DNA of 64,000 bases from Oscillospiraceae bacterium (GTDB lineage Bacteria > Bacillota > Clostridia > Oscillospirales > CAG-272). Numbering within the stretch: position 1 is the stretch's first letter; the number at the start of each line of letters is the position of its first letter. The translations under genes and the position numbers were made by a program. Shown piece after piece: positions 29,675-37,980 of the stretch. The stretch lies in NCBI GenBank assembly GCA_015063385.1, contig SVUG01000002.1, positions 62,001 to 126,000 of the forward strand, in the 5' to 3' direction. Below the pieces are notes generated by a model. The model made no database searches. It saw only the letters and a list, made by a program, of their open reading frames with translations, and was not told the DNA's origin.

Positions 29675-30454
29675 ATGCAGGATATTGGAACTCAATTTCA
29701 CATTCGTGTGAGTGCGGGCGACGTTGGTCGATACGTATTTCTCCCCGGGGACCCCGGACGGTGTGAAGATATTGCAAAGCATTTTGACAACCCACGCCAC
29801 GTGGGAATGAACAGAGAGTATAACATTTATACCGGTACGCTGCTTGGCGAGAAGGTTTCGGTTTGCTCTACAGGTATCGGCGGCCCTTCGGCTTCTATTG
29901 CAATGGAGGAGCTTGCCGCGATAGGTGCAGACACCTTTATCCGTATCGGAACCTGCGGAGGAATTGACCTTGACGTGCAGCCGGGCGACGTCGTGGTTGC
30001 CACGGGCGCAATACGCTTTGAGCACACCTCTATGGAATACGCACCGATTGAATTTCCCGCGGTTTCCGACTTTGATATTGCCTCTGCGCTCAAAGGCGCG
30101 AGCGAGGAGCTCGGCTACCGCACCCACACGGGCGTAGTTCAGTGCAAGGACTCCTTCTACGGACAGCACTCGCCCGAAAAATCTCCCGTGTACTACGAGC
30201 TTTTACATAAATGGGAGAGCTGGAAGCGCCTCGGCGTTAAGGCTAGCGAGATGGAATCGGCGGCACTGTTCGTGGTTGCTTCTGCACTGCACGTTCGCTG
30301 CGGCAGCTGCTTCCACGTAATCTGGAATCAGGAGAGAGAAAAGCTCGGCATGGATATGCCTATGACCGAGGATACCTCGGGTGCTATCCGTGTAGGCATC
30401 GAGGCTATGAAGCGCTTAATCCGCGAGGATATTAAAAAGAAGGAACAGATATGA
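29675..30454 (+). CDS. udp: Uridine phosphorylase
   Basis: [46 protein letters not shown]. Confidence 0.92.
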   Translation: MQDIGTQFHIRVSAGDVGRYVFLPGDPGRCEDIAKHFDNPRHVGMNREYNIYTGTLLGEKVSVCSTGIGGPSASIAMEELAAIGADTFIRIGTCGGIDLDVQPGDVVVATGAIRFEHTSMEYAPIEFPAVSDFDIASALKGASEELGYRTHTGVVQCKDSFYGQHSPEKSPVYYELLHKWESWKRLGVKASEMESAALFVVASALHVRCGSCFHVIWNQEREKLGMDMPMTEDTSGAIRVGIEAMKRLIREDIKKKEQI

Positions 30455-31071
30455 AGGACGTGCTCGTTATTGGAATTGCAGGCGGCTCGGGAAGCGGAAA
30501 AACCACGCTTGCAAGGAATATTTCAGACTATTTTGCCGACAGAATAAGCATTCTGCGCCACGATGACTACTATCGCGCACAGGACGATATTCCTATGGAG
30601 GTCAGAGTGCAGACCAACTACGACCACCCCCATGCGTTTGACACCGAGCTGCTTCTCTCGCACCTTGATGCTCTGCGTGAGGGGCACGACGTTGACTCAC
30701 CCATATATGATTACACAAACCACACGCGCTCGGGTGAGGTGCGCCACGTCAAAGCCTCTGCGGTAATACTGCTCGAGGGTATTCTTATCCTAGAAAACAA
30801 AGAGGTGCGCGACCGTCTGGATATGAAGATTTTCGTGGACACCGATGCCGACGTGCGTATAGTCAGACGAATTATGCGCGACGTAAAGAAGCGCGGGCGC
30901 AGTCTGGAATCGGTGACGAGGCAGTACCTCACCACCGTTAAGCCGATGCACGAGGCATTCGTCGAGCCTAGTAAGAGATATGCAGATATTATTATACCCG
31001 AGGGTGGTAAAAACCCGGTTGCCTGCGGAACTATAATAGATAGGATAGAAAGGCATCTGTCGGGCGACTGA
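30451..31071 (+). CDS. udk: Uridine kinase
   Basis: [22 protein letters not shown] Walker [23 protein letters not shown]. Confidence 0.96.
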   Translation: MKDVLVIGIAGGSGSGKTTLARNISDYFADRISILRHDDYYRAQDDIPMEVRVQTNYDHPHAFDTELLLSHLDALREGHDVDSPIYDYTNHTRSGEVRHVKASAVILLEGILILENKEVRDRLDMKIFVDTDADVRIVRRIMRDVKKRGRSLESVTRQYLTTVKPMHEAFVEPSKRYADIIIPEGGKNPVACGTIIDRIERHLSGD

Positions 31072-31086
31072 TTTGTGCCAAAACAA

Positions 31087-31183
31087 AGGTTCTATCTCAT
31101 TAAGAATCAAGGAAAATCAATGAAAAAGCCGAGAAAACACGGTGAGAATTGTGTTTTAGGCAAATTCTTAATGAGATAGAACC
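31087..31183. repeat. ~96-bp element bounded by 20-bp perfect inverted repeats (MITE-like)
   Basis: GGTTCTATCTCATTAAGAAT ... ATTCTTAATGAGATAGAACC. Confidence 0.75.
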
Positions 31184-31195
31184 AGGGGCGAACGG

Positions 31196-31275
31196 ATTTA
31201 GAGCAGAAATTGTCGTTCTCCGCCCCGAAGGTGTATATACATACACCGAGAGGAAGGAAACGGCAATAGAATAAA
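31196..31275. repeat. Dispersed structured element, copy A
   Basis: GATTTAG...TTGTCGTT...CCGAAGGTGTATATACATACACCGAGAGG...AACGGCAATAGAA; homologous to 47955-48040. Confidence 0.65.
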
Positions 31276-31345
31276 AAAACGATAAAAACGAGGAAAAGCG
31301 CAGGTTTTCGACCTTATATTTCCTGGATTTTTCATATAATGTAAA

Positions 31346-31384
31346 GAGAGGTACTGTGTTTTGTCACAATACCTCTCTTTTTTT
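31346..31384 (+). terminator. Terminator hairpin
   Basis: AGAGAGGTACTGTGTTTTGTCACAATACCTCTCTTTTTTT. Confidence 0.85.
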
Positions 31385-31425
31385 ATTCGGTTATGCCTAA
31401 AGGCGACAGCCCCGCTTATGTAATT

Positions 31426-31824
31426 TTATCTTCTGAGTGAAGAAATATTCGAACCGAATGATACTATAAGTGCAAGAATTACAGCAAGTACCGGTAAAGA
31501 CTCTACAAAATTAAACGAAGCGCCCTCGGGAATAGAGGTGTAGATATTATACGCCAAAACAGCGATAAGCGCAAGGTCAATGATTGAGCAAAGGAAGCCG
31601 AAGAAGCCCCAGCCCGTAGCAACGTGGATAATCTTGAAAAGAAATGCTACAGCAAGAACTATAGTGACTATGATAAAGAGCGCCAAAAGAATTCCAAGTC
31701 CGAGTGCCTCAAAGCCCTGCTGACCGTTCGCCTTCTCTAAATCAAGATAGGTGATAAGTGTAATAATACCGCTGCCCACGAAGAGAACAAGGTATATTAT
31801 AAACGAAAGAAAACCTTTTTTCAT
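31426..31824 (-). CDS. Small 4-TM hypothetical membrane protein
   Basis: FLFKIIHVATGWGFFGFLCSIIDLALIAVLAYNIY; paralog of 45875-46279. Confidence 0.75.
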   Translation of the reverse strand: MKKGFLSFIIYLVLFVGSGIITLITYLDLEKANGQQGFEALGLGILLALFIIVTIVLAVAFLFKIIHVATGWGFFGFLCSIIDLALIAVLAYNIYTSIPEGASFNFVESLPVLAVILALIVSFGSNISSLRR

Positions 31825-31897
31825 AAGAAAAACCTCGCTTTTTTTTTATTATATCATATTATTTTACATTTGTAAATGAATATTTTATGAATTTTTC

Positions 31898-31968
31898 AGC
31901 CGCAGCTCTAATTTTTTGGGATGCGGCTTTGTGCATACTGCACAAGTTTTAGTCACCTCATAGGTGAC
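31898..31968. promoter_or_regulatory. Three consecutive dyads upstream of the phage-like operon
   Basis: AGCCGCA-N17-TGCGGCT, TTGTGCA-TAC-TGCACAA, GTCACCT-CAT-AGGTGAC. Confidence 0.5.
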
Positions 31969-31989
31969 ATTTTTGACACCAAATCATAC

Positions 31990-32017
31990 TTACAAATGAG
32001 TTTTAGTGTTGTATAAT
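31990..32017 (+). promoter_or_regulatory. Putative promoter for the structured leader and phage-like operon
   Basis: TTACAA - 16 nt - TATAAT; predicted start near 32024. Confidence 0.55.
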
Positions 32018-32021
32018 GAAC

Positions 32022-32100
32022 TTGCCGGGTGACAAGAGGCCGATGCGTAGACCTCTTTTGGCAGTGGGCAGACGCATATGCCCGAGCACTCAAACGGCAA
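32022..32100 (+). ncRNA. Candidate structured leader RNA: three-way junction with complementary hairpin loops
   Basis: P1 TTGCCG/CGGCAA (extended by GGTG/CACT), hairpin AAGAGG/CCTCTT, hairpin GGGCA/TGCCC; loop ATGCGT (32043-32048) perfectly complements loop ACGCAT (32072-32077). Confidence 0.55.
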
Positions 32101-32121
32101 TAAACAGAAAGGAAAGAGAAA

Positions 32122-32448
32122 GTGGCAAAACGAAAATACACCCCCTCGCTTGCAAGAGAGATGTACTGCTTCTTCCGTGGCTTTGACGACCTTGGCGCGC
32201 CGAGTGTCGCAAAGTTTGCCGCATCAATCGGTGTGACAAGCGCCGAAATTGAGAAATTCAGGCGACACAAGGAATTTGACAGGGCGTACCGCGAGTGCTG
32301 CGAAATTAAAAGAGATTATCTTATAGACCGTGCGCTGAGCAAGCGGTTTGACGCCGGATTTGTAAAGTTCCTGCTATCAAGCGAGGACGAAAAGAGCTCC
32401 TCTGAGGATAGAGAAAGCCTAAATATCACTCTCACGGTGGCTGAATAA
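32122..32448 (+). CDS. Putative phage terminase small subunit (GTG start)
   Basis: HTH-like GAPSVAKFAASIGVTSAEIEKFRR; overlaps TerL gene start. Confidence 0.6.
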   Translation: MAKRKYTPSLAREMYCFFRGFDDLGAPSVAKFAASIGVTSAEIEKFRRHKEFDRAYRECCEIKRDYLIDRALSKRFDAGFVKFLLSSEDEKSSSEDRESLNITLTVAE

Positions 32449-33806
32449 TGAAGCTGAATTTGACTGTGACGAAAAAGCAAAAGGCTTTTATTGATGCAAC
32501 TGAGGGCGAGGTGCTTTTCGGAGGCGCGGCGGGCGGTGGAAAATCATACGGACAGACGGTGGACGCACTTCTGTTTGCGCTGAAATACCCCGGCTCAAAG
32601 CAGCTTATACTCAGGCGAACCTTCGCCGAGCTTGATAAGTCGCTTATCCGCACCTCACTCTCCCTCTTTCCAAAGGAGATTTACTCATTCAACTCCTCAT
32701 CGCACACGGGAAAATTCAAAAACGGCTCGATAGTTGACTTCGGATACTGCGCGGCGGAAAACGACGTTTATCAATACCAAAGCGCAGAGTACGACGTGAT
32801 ACGCTTCGACGAGCTGACGCACTTTACCGAGAGTCAGTATATATATCTGATTTCAAGAGTGCGCGGCGCGAACGATTTCCCAAAGCAGATAAAGTCCTCA
32901 ACCAACCCCGGCGGCATAGGACACGCCTGGGTAAAGCGGAGGTTTGTCGACGACTCTCCCTCGGGTGTGGCGTTTATCGGCGGTGACGGAATGAGAAGAA
33001 TCTTTATCCCCGCACTCCTCGATGACAACCGCTTTCTCGTCTCGGGCGACCCGCAGTACAGAGAAAGACTGCTCGCCCTGCCAGAGCGTGAAAGGCGCGC
33101 ACTTCTCCACGGGGACTGGAACATCTTTGAGGGGCAGTATTTCTCGGAGTTTAACCCAAGGGTGCATATTATAGAGCCCTTTGAAATACCTGCCTCGTGG
33201 CGTAAATTCCGCACGATTGACTACGGTCTTGACCGTCTGGCGTGCCTGTGGATTGCGATTTCGCCCGAGGGAATTTCCTACGTCTACCGAGAATACTGCG
33301 AGTCAAATCTTGCAATAAGCGCGGCGGCAGGGGCAATTCTTGAGAGAACCCCAAGCGGTGAAGAAATCTACGCAACCCTTGCACCCCCCGACCTCTTTTC
33401 ACGTAGTCAGGAAAGCGGCAAGAGCAAGGCGACGCTCTTTTCCGAGTTCGGTGTGAATTTCACCAAGACGGCAAACGACCGCGAGGCCGGCTGGCTGGCA
33501 ATTAAGGAGCTGCTTTCAGGACCTCTTGGAGTGCGGCTGAGGATTTTCTCAAGCTGTACCGAAATAATAAAGTGCCTGCCTGCCTTGGCGGTGGATAAAA
33601 TCCGCCCCACCGACTGCTCGAGCGAGCCCCACGAGATAACTCACGCGCCCGACGCTCTGCGCGGATATGCAATATACAAGGCGTATCCTGCAAGGTGCAC
33701 CGTGAAAAAGAGAAGCGTGTGGACGAGGGATATGTGGGAGGACTATATGCTTGCCGACGGTGAGCAAAGAAAATACTTGAAAGAAAAATACGGAGAACCA
33801 AATTGA
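32448..33806 (+). CDS. Phage terminase large subunit
   Basis: EVLFGGAAGGGKSYGQTVDALLFALKYPGSKQLILRRTFAEL (Walker A), YDVIRFDELTHFTESQYIYL (Walker B), FRTIDYGLDRLACLWIAI nuclease region. Confidence 0.95.
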   Translation: MKLNLTVTKKQKAFIDATEGEVLFGGAAGGGKSYGQTVDALLFALKYPGSKQLILRRTFAELDKSLIRTSLSLFPKEIYSFNSSSHTGKFKNGSIVDFGYCAAENDVYQYQSAEYDVIRFDELTHFTESQYIYLISRVRGANDFPKQIKSSTNPGGIGHAWVKRRFVDDSPSGVAFIGGDGMRRIFIPALLDDNRFLVSGDPQYRERLLALPERERRALLHGDWNIFEGQYFSEFNPRVHIIEPFEIPASWRKFRTIDYGLDRLACLWIAISPEGISYVYREYCESNLAISAAAGAILERTPSGEEIYATLAPPDLFSRSQESGKSKATLFSEFGVNFTKTANDREAGWLAIKELLSGPLGVRLRIFSSCTEIIKCLPALAVDKIRPTDCSSEPHEITHAPDALRGYAIYKAYPARCTVKKRSVWTRDMWEDYMLADGEQRKYLKEKYGEPN

Positions 33807-35509
33807 AAGACATAAACACACAAAAAGACGAGCGGCTTGAGCATTTTTCCTCACTCCTTGAGGCAGCAAGGCTCGCCGCCGGCGACCGCGACGAGAGGCT
33901 CGACAAAAATATGAACCAATACCTCGGCGGAGCCGAAATCGACGGCTCTAGCGAGCCTGCTCTCACGGTGAGAAATATCACATACGAGATTATCGAGAGC
34001 GAGATTGACCCTGCGGTTCCCGTGCCGAAGGTTGACGCCTTCTCATACAGCGAGGAAAGAGAGAGGCGCGCTGCCTCTATCGAAAGACTCTGCACCGCCC
34101 TGCGCGACAGACTGCCGTTTGAGGATATGAACGACCTCGACGAGAGGTATACCTATATTTACGGTGCGAGCGTATGGTACGCGGAGTGGGAGCAGGACGG
34201 CGGCGACGGCGGAATCAGGCTTCACTGCCTGTCTCCCAAAAGCTTCCTCGGTCAGCCCGGAATCACGAAAATCGAGGATATGGAGTACTGCTTCCTTACC
34301 TTTATTACGACCAAGGACGAGCTGATGCGAAAATACGGCGTCAGCGAGGAGGACAGCGCGCTTGCCGAATACGAATACAAGTACGACGGCGCGTCGCTCT
34401 CGGATACGGTAAAGGTAGTGCTGTGCTTCTATCGCGACGAGGACTCGGAGGTGTCGAGGTTTATCTTCTCGGGCGACCTCGTGCTTGAGGATACCCCAAA
34501 GCTATACAAGAGAAAGAGCCTCGTATGCTCAAGCTGCGGTGCTGCGATAGGCGAATGCGGCTGCGGTGCCCCTCTAGTGCTTTCGGATTTATCGGCGGAG
34601 GATATAAAAGTCGGCTCAAGGAGCGTTAGAGTTCCTTATTATACCCCCATGGGCTTCCCTATCGTTATCAGAAAGAACTCTCGCTCGGAGGACGGCGTTT
34701 TCGGCTCGTCTGACTGCGAAATAATAAGACCTCAGCAGCAGGCTATAAACAAGGTGGAATCAAGAATTCTGCAAAAGCTGCTGCGTGCCGCAATTACCCC
34801 GATTATGCCCGAGGACTCCTCCGTCACGCTTGGCAACTCGGTATTCGGGCAGGTGATAAAGATGCGCCCCGGTGAGAGCGCTTCGAGCTACGGCAAAATC
34901 GACACCACCCCCGACATATCGCAGGATATTCTCGAGGCAGACAGGCTCTACGAGCAGGCAAAGAGAGTGCTGGGTATTTCCGACGCGCTTCAGGGCCTTG
35001 ATACCACCAGCGTTGAGTCGGGTTATGCAAGACAGCTGAAGATTTCACAGTCGGCAAGCCGTCTGGAGACCAAGAGGAGAATGAAAAACCTCGCCTACTC
35101 CGAGATTTACCGCCTGATATTCGAGCATTATCTCGCGTTTGCCGATGCGACTCACGAGCTATCCTACAAGGACGGCCTCGGCGTAGTGCATACCGAGCAT
35201 TTTAGCCGTCACGACTTCATTGAGTGGGGCGACGGAAGCGCTCCTCATTACGCTGACGAATATCTCTTCTCCACAGGAGAGGACAGCGAGAGCCAATACA
35301 AGCGCGAGGCGCTCTGGGAGAGGAATCTCGAGAATCTTGAGTCCGGCACTCTCGGCGACAAATCCGAGCCGAAAACCCTGCTCAGATACTGGCAGGCACA
35401 GGAGAAGGCTCATTATCCTTACGCCAAGGATAACGTCGAATACTTTAAGGGTATTCTTGAAAATCAAAATCAAAAAGAAAGCGAGAAAGAAAATGAAAAA
35501 TCAGACTAA
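33803..35509 (+). CDS. Phage portal protein, podovirus-like
   Basis: Follows TerL; PQQQAINKVESRILQKLLRAAITPIM, SASRLETKRRMKNLAYSEIYRLIFEHYL. Confidence 0.85.
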   Translation: MKDINTQKDERLEHFSSLLEAARLAAGDRDERLDKNMNQYLGGAEIDGSSEPALTVRNITYEIIESEIDPAVPVPKVDAFSYSEERERRAASIERLCTALRDRLPFEDMNDLDERYTYIYGASVWYAEWEQDGGDGGIRLHCLSPKSFLGQPGITKIEDMEYCFLTFITTKDELMRKYGVSEEDSALAEYEYKYDGASLSDTVKVVLCFYRDEDSEVSRFIFSGDLVLEDTPKLYKRKSLVCSSCGAAIGECGCGAPLVLSDLSAEDIKVGSRSVRVPYYTPMGFPIVIRKNSRSEDGVFGSSDCEIIRPQQQAINKVESRILQKLLRAAITPIMPEDSSVTLGNSVFGQVIKMRPGESASSYGKIDTTPDISQDILEADRLYEQAKRVLGISDALQGLDTTSVESGYARQLKISQSASRLETKRRMKNLAYSEIYRLIFEHYLAFADATHELSYKDGLGVVHTEHFSRHDFIEWGDGSAPHYADEYLFSTGEDSESQYKREALWERNLENLESGTLGDKSEPKTLLRYWQAQEKAHYPYAKDNVEYFKGILENQNQKESEKENEKSD

Positions 35510-35627
35510 AAATCCCTACAGAAGCTTATCCCAAGAGCCTATCAAGGCGCCGAAAAAGCAGGACGAGGCAAAGGTGCGCTCCGACAAGACCGTTGGCGGT
35601 GACCTGCGCGTCAAGGGAGGCAAGTAA
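35493..35627 (+). CDS. Small basic hypothetical phage protein (44 aa)
   Basis: MKNQTKNPYRSLSQEPIKAPKKQDEAKVRSDKTVGGDLRVKGGK; overlaps portal 3' end, abuts the next gene. Confidence 0.5.
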   Translation: MKNQTKNPYRSLSQEPIKAPKKQDEAKVRSDKTVGGDLRVKGGK

Positions 35628-36028
35628 TGGACGAGCGCGAGGAAATAGAGACCACTCTGCCTGATGGACAGACCGAGGTATACGAGGCAGAGCCCGAGGT
35701 ATACGAGGGCAGCGAGCCGGAGGCGGTGGACTACACGAGCGAGCTGGAGGGACTCTCTGCCGAGTTCCCCGACGTAAATCTCGGTGGGCATGCCGAAAGG
35801 TACTCCGAGCTTAGAGCGCTCGGTCTCAGCGAAAGAGAGGCGTTCTTTGCCAGCGCCTCGCGCGTGCCGAGGACGGACAATCGCGCACATCTGTTCGGCG
35901 GTATGCCGAAAATGGCAAAAAGCCCTATGGGCGCTATGCCCAGACGCGAGCTGGAGGCAGCACGCGAAATATTCTCAGGTCTATCCGACCGTCAAATCGA
36001 GGACCTGTATAAAAAAGTGACTAAATAA
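35627..36028 (+). CDS. Putative capsid scaffolding-like protein
   Basis: Acidic N-terminus and basic C-terminus between portal and capsid genes (assignment from position and composition). Confidence 0.5.
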   Translation: MDEREEIETTLPDGQTEVYEAEPEVYEGSEPEAVDYTSELEGLSAEFPDVNLGGHAERYSELRALGLSEREAFFASASRVPRTDNRAHLFGGMPKMAKSPMGAMPRRELEAAREIFSGLSDRQIEDLYKKVTK

Positions 36029-36051
36029 TTAAAAGAAAGAAGGAAAAACAA

Positions 36052-37089
36052 GTGATAATTTATTCTAAATCTTCGGGTAATACCCCTGCTGCGATAGGCA
36101 GACTCGAAACCCCTATCAAAATGATTATAGAGCATGAGAGCGATATGCTCACCAAGAAGGGCGGCATCTGCGAGGCGCTCTTCAACGTAGAAAAGAGCAA
36201 CCGCTTCGGTGAAACCATCGTCGGCGGCAACGAGTTCGACGTCTTTGAGGCGGCGGCAGAAGGCACGGCGGCAGCAAGCGATACTCTCGTCGAGACCTAT
36301 CAGAAGTTCATCGAGCACATTCAGTTTATGAAGGAGTTCACCATCACCGCAGAGATGATGGAGGACGCAAACTACGGTGTTGCGGCAGACGCAAAGCGCA
36401 GAATCGAGAACTTCGTCAGAGCATACTACAAGACCGTCAACAAGGTGTGCGAGTGCGCGCTTGCAAACGGCCTTAACACCAGCGCAACCTTTGCAGGTGC
36501 AAGCGTTGACCTTTCTGCACCCGACGGTCTCTCGCTCTTTAACAAGAACCACACCTACGGCTCTTCTGCTACAAACGCAAGCGGTACTCAGTCAAACTAC
36601 TTCTGGGGTGATATTCTCTCGTCTACCTCTGCATTTGAGGACGCGCTCTCCGAGCTTTCGGTCAAGCTTCGCTATATGAAGGACGAAAGCGGCGAGCCTC
36701 TCGGCTACACCGCCGACACCATCGTGCTTCCCGGCAATCGCCCCGCGGCAGAGGTTATCGCCAAGAAGGTATGCGGCTCTGAGGGCTCTCTTGGCAACGG
36801 CTACAACGACATCAACCTCCACTACGGCAACTGGAACATCGTGGTGCTTCCAAACTGGCAGACCAGCGATAACCGCGTGATGATTATGTCAAGCGAGGCT
36901 AATAAGAGCCTTTGCGGTAATATGTTCTTCAACCGTATTCCCCTCACCGTCACAAACTGGGTGGACAATCACACCGGCAATTACATCTGGAACGGCAGAT
37001 GCCGTTTCGGCGTAGGATTTGGCACTTACAAGCATATTCTCCTCGCCGTAGACAGCACCAGCGCCGTCGCCGATGCCACTGCTTTGTAA
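36052..37089 (+). CDS. Putative major capsid protein
   Basis: Follows the scaffold-like gene; FTITAEMMEDANYGV, ADTIVLPGNRPAAEVIAKKV, GFGTYKHILLAVD. Confidence 0.8.
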   Translation: MIIYSKSSGNTPAAIGRLETPIKMIIEHESDMLTKKGGICEALFNVEKSNRFGETIVGGNEFDVFEAAAEGTAAASDTLVETYQKFIEHIQFMKEFTITAEMMEDANYGVAADAKRRIENFVRAYYKTVNKVCECALANGLNTSATFAGASVDLSAPDGLSLFNKNHTYGSSATNASGTQSNYFWGDILSSTSAFEDALSELSVKLRYMKDESGEPLGYTADTIVLPGNRPAAEVIAKKVCGSEGSLGNGYNDINLHYGNWNIVVLPNWQTSDNRVMIMSSEANKSLCGNMFFNRIPLTVTNWVDNHTGNYIWNGRCRFGVGFGTYKHILLAVDSTSAVADATAL

Positions 37090-37140
37090 TTTTTAGTTTA
37101 CATTTTAGCTTAAATTTCAAGGAAAGGCAAGGTTTTTTAA

Positions 37141-37980
37141 ATGACACTAAAGGAATTACACGGTGAAACGTGCGCACTCGCATTCGACGATTTTCTGGCG
37201 CTGGACGACAGGTTTCTCTCGTCCGCCTACCGTGCGATGCGCGCTGTGTATAACTCAAGAAAAATCACTGCCGAGAAAAAATTCTACGTCAGAGGCTGCC
37301 TGCCGAAAACTAAGATTTCCGAAATTCGTCACAAGGGAGGCAGGGCTGAATCCCTGCCTCTTTCGGGAAAGGCGTTCAGCATGCGACTTTACGGCAAGGG
37401 AAACATCGTCGTAAGCGGTCCAAATGGAGAGTTCATGAAGGATTTTGATTGCAACGGCGATTATTACAAGGACTTCCTTGACGCAGATACGACAATTACC
37501 TTCGTCGGTTTGAGCTCCTACACCGTTTGCGACCTGGTCACCTTTGAGGAGGTCTTTTCAAGCAACAGAAGCGATATTCCTGACGGTGACGGCTTCACGG
37601 TTATTGATTTAAGGGAGGCACTGCCCGATTTCCTCTCTCTTGACTCCATGCCGACCGACGCGTCGGGCAAGACTCTTACTGCAGCTGTGGTCTACGACGG
37701 AAAAATCAAGCTTCCCGACTCCTATTCGGGCGAGATTTCCATAGTTTACCGCAAGCGGCCGATGCAGCCCTCGCTTTATTCCCCTGAGAGCAGAATAGAT
37801 ATTCCTGCAGAGTACGAGCCGCTATTGCCTCTGTACTGCGCGTATTATCTGCTGCTTGAGGACGAGCCCGAAAAAGCGGAATTCTATCGCGAGGAATATG
37901 AAAAAATGCTCGCAGTAATTGGCCGTGGATTCGTGTATTCGTTTGAGAACAAATATCTTGATACGAACGGGTGGGCGTGA
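37141..37980 (+). CDS. Putative head-tail connector / neck protein
   Basis: Position after capsid gene; IDIPAEYEPLLPLYCAYYLLLEDEPEKAEFYREEYEKML resembles neck-protein C-termini. Confidence 0.55.
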   Translation: MTLKELHGETCALAFDDFLALDDRFLSSAYRAMRAVYNSRKITAEKKFYVRGCLPKTKISEIRHKGGRAESLPLSGKAFSMRLYGKGNIVVSGPNGEFMKDFDCNGDYYKDFLDADTTITFVGLSSYTVCDLVTFEEVFSSNRSDIPDGDGFTVIDLREALPDFLSLDSMPTDASGKTLTAAVVYDGKIKLPDSYSGEISIVYRKRPMQPSLYSPESRIDIPAEYEPLLPLYCAYYLLLEDEPEKAEFYREEYEKMLAVIGRGFVYSFENKYLDTNGWA

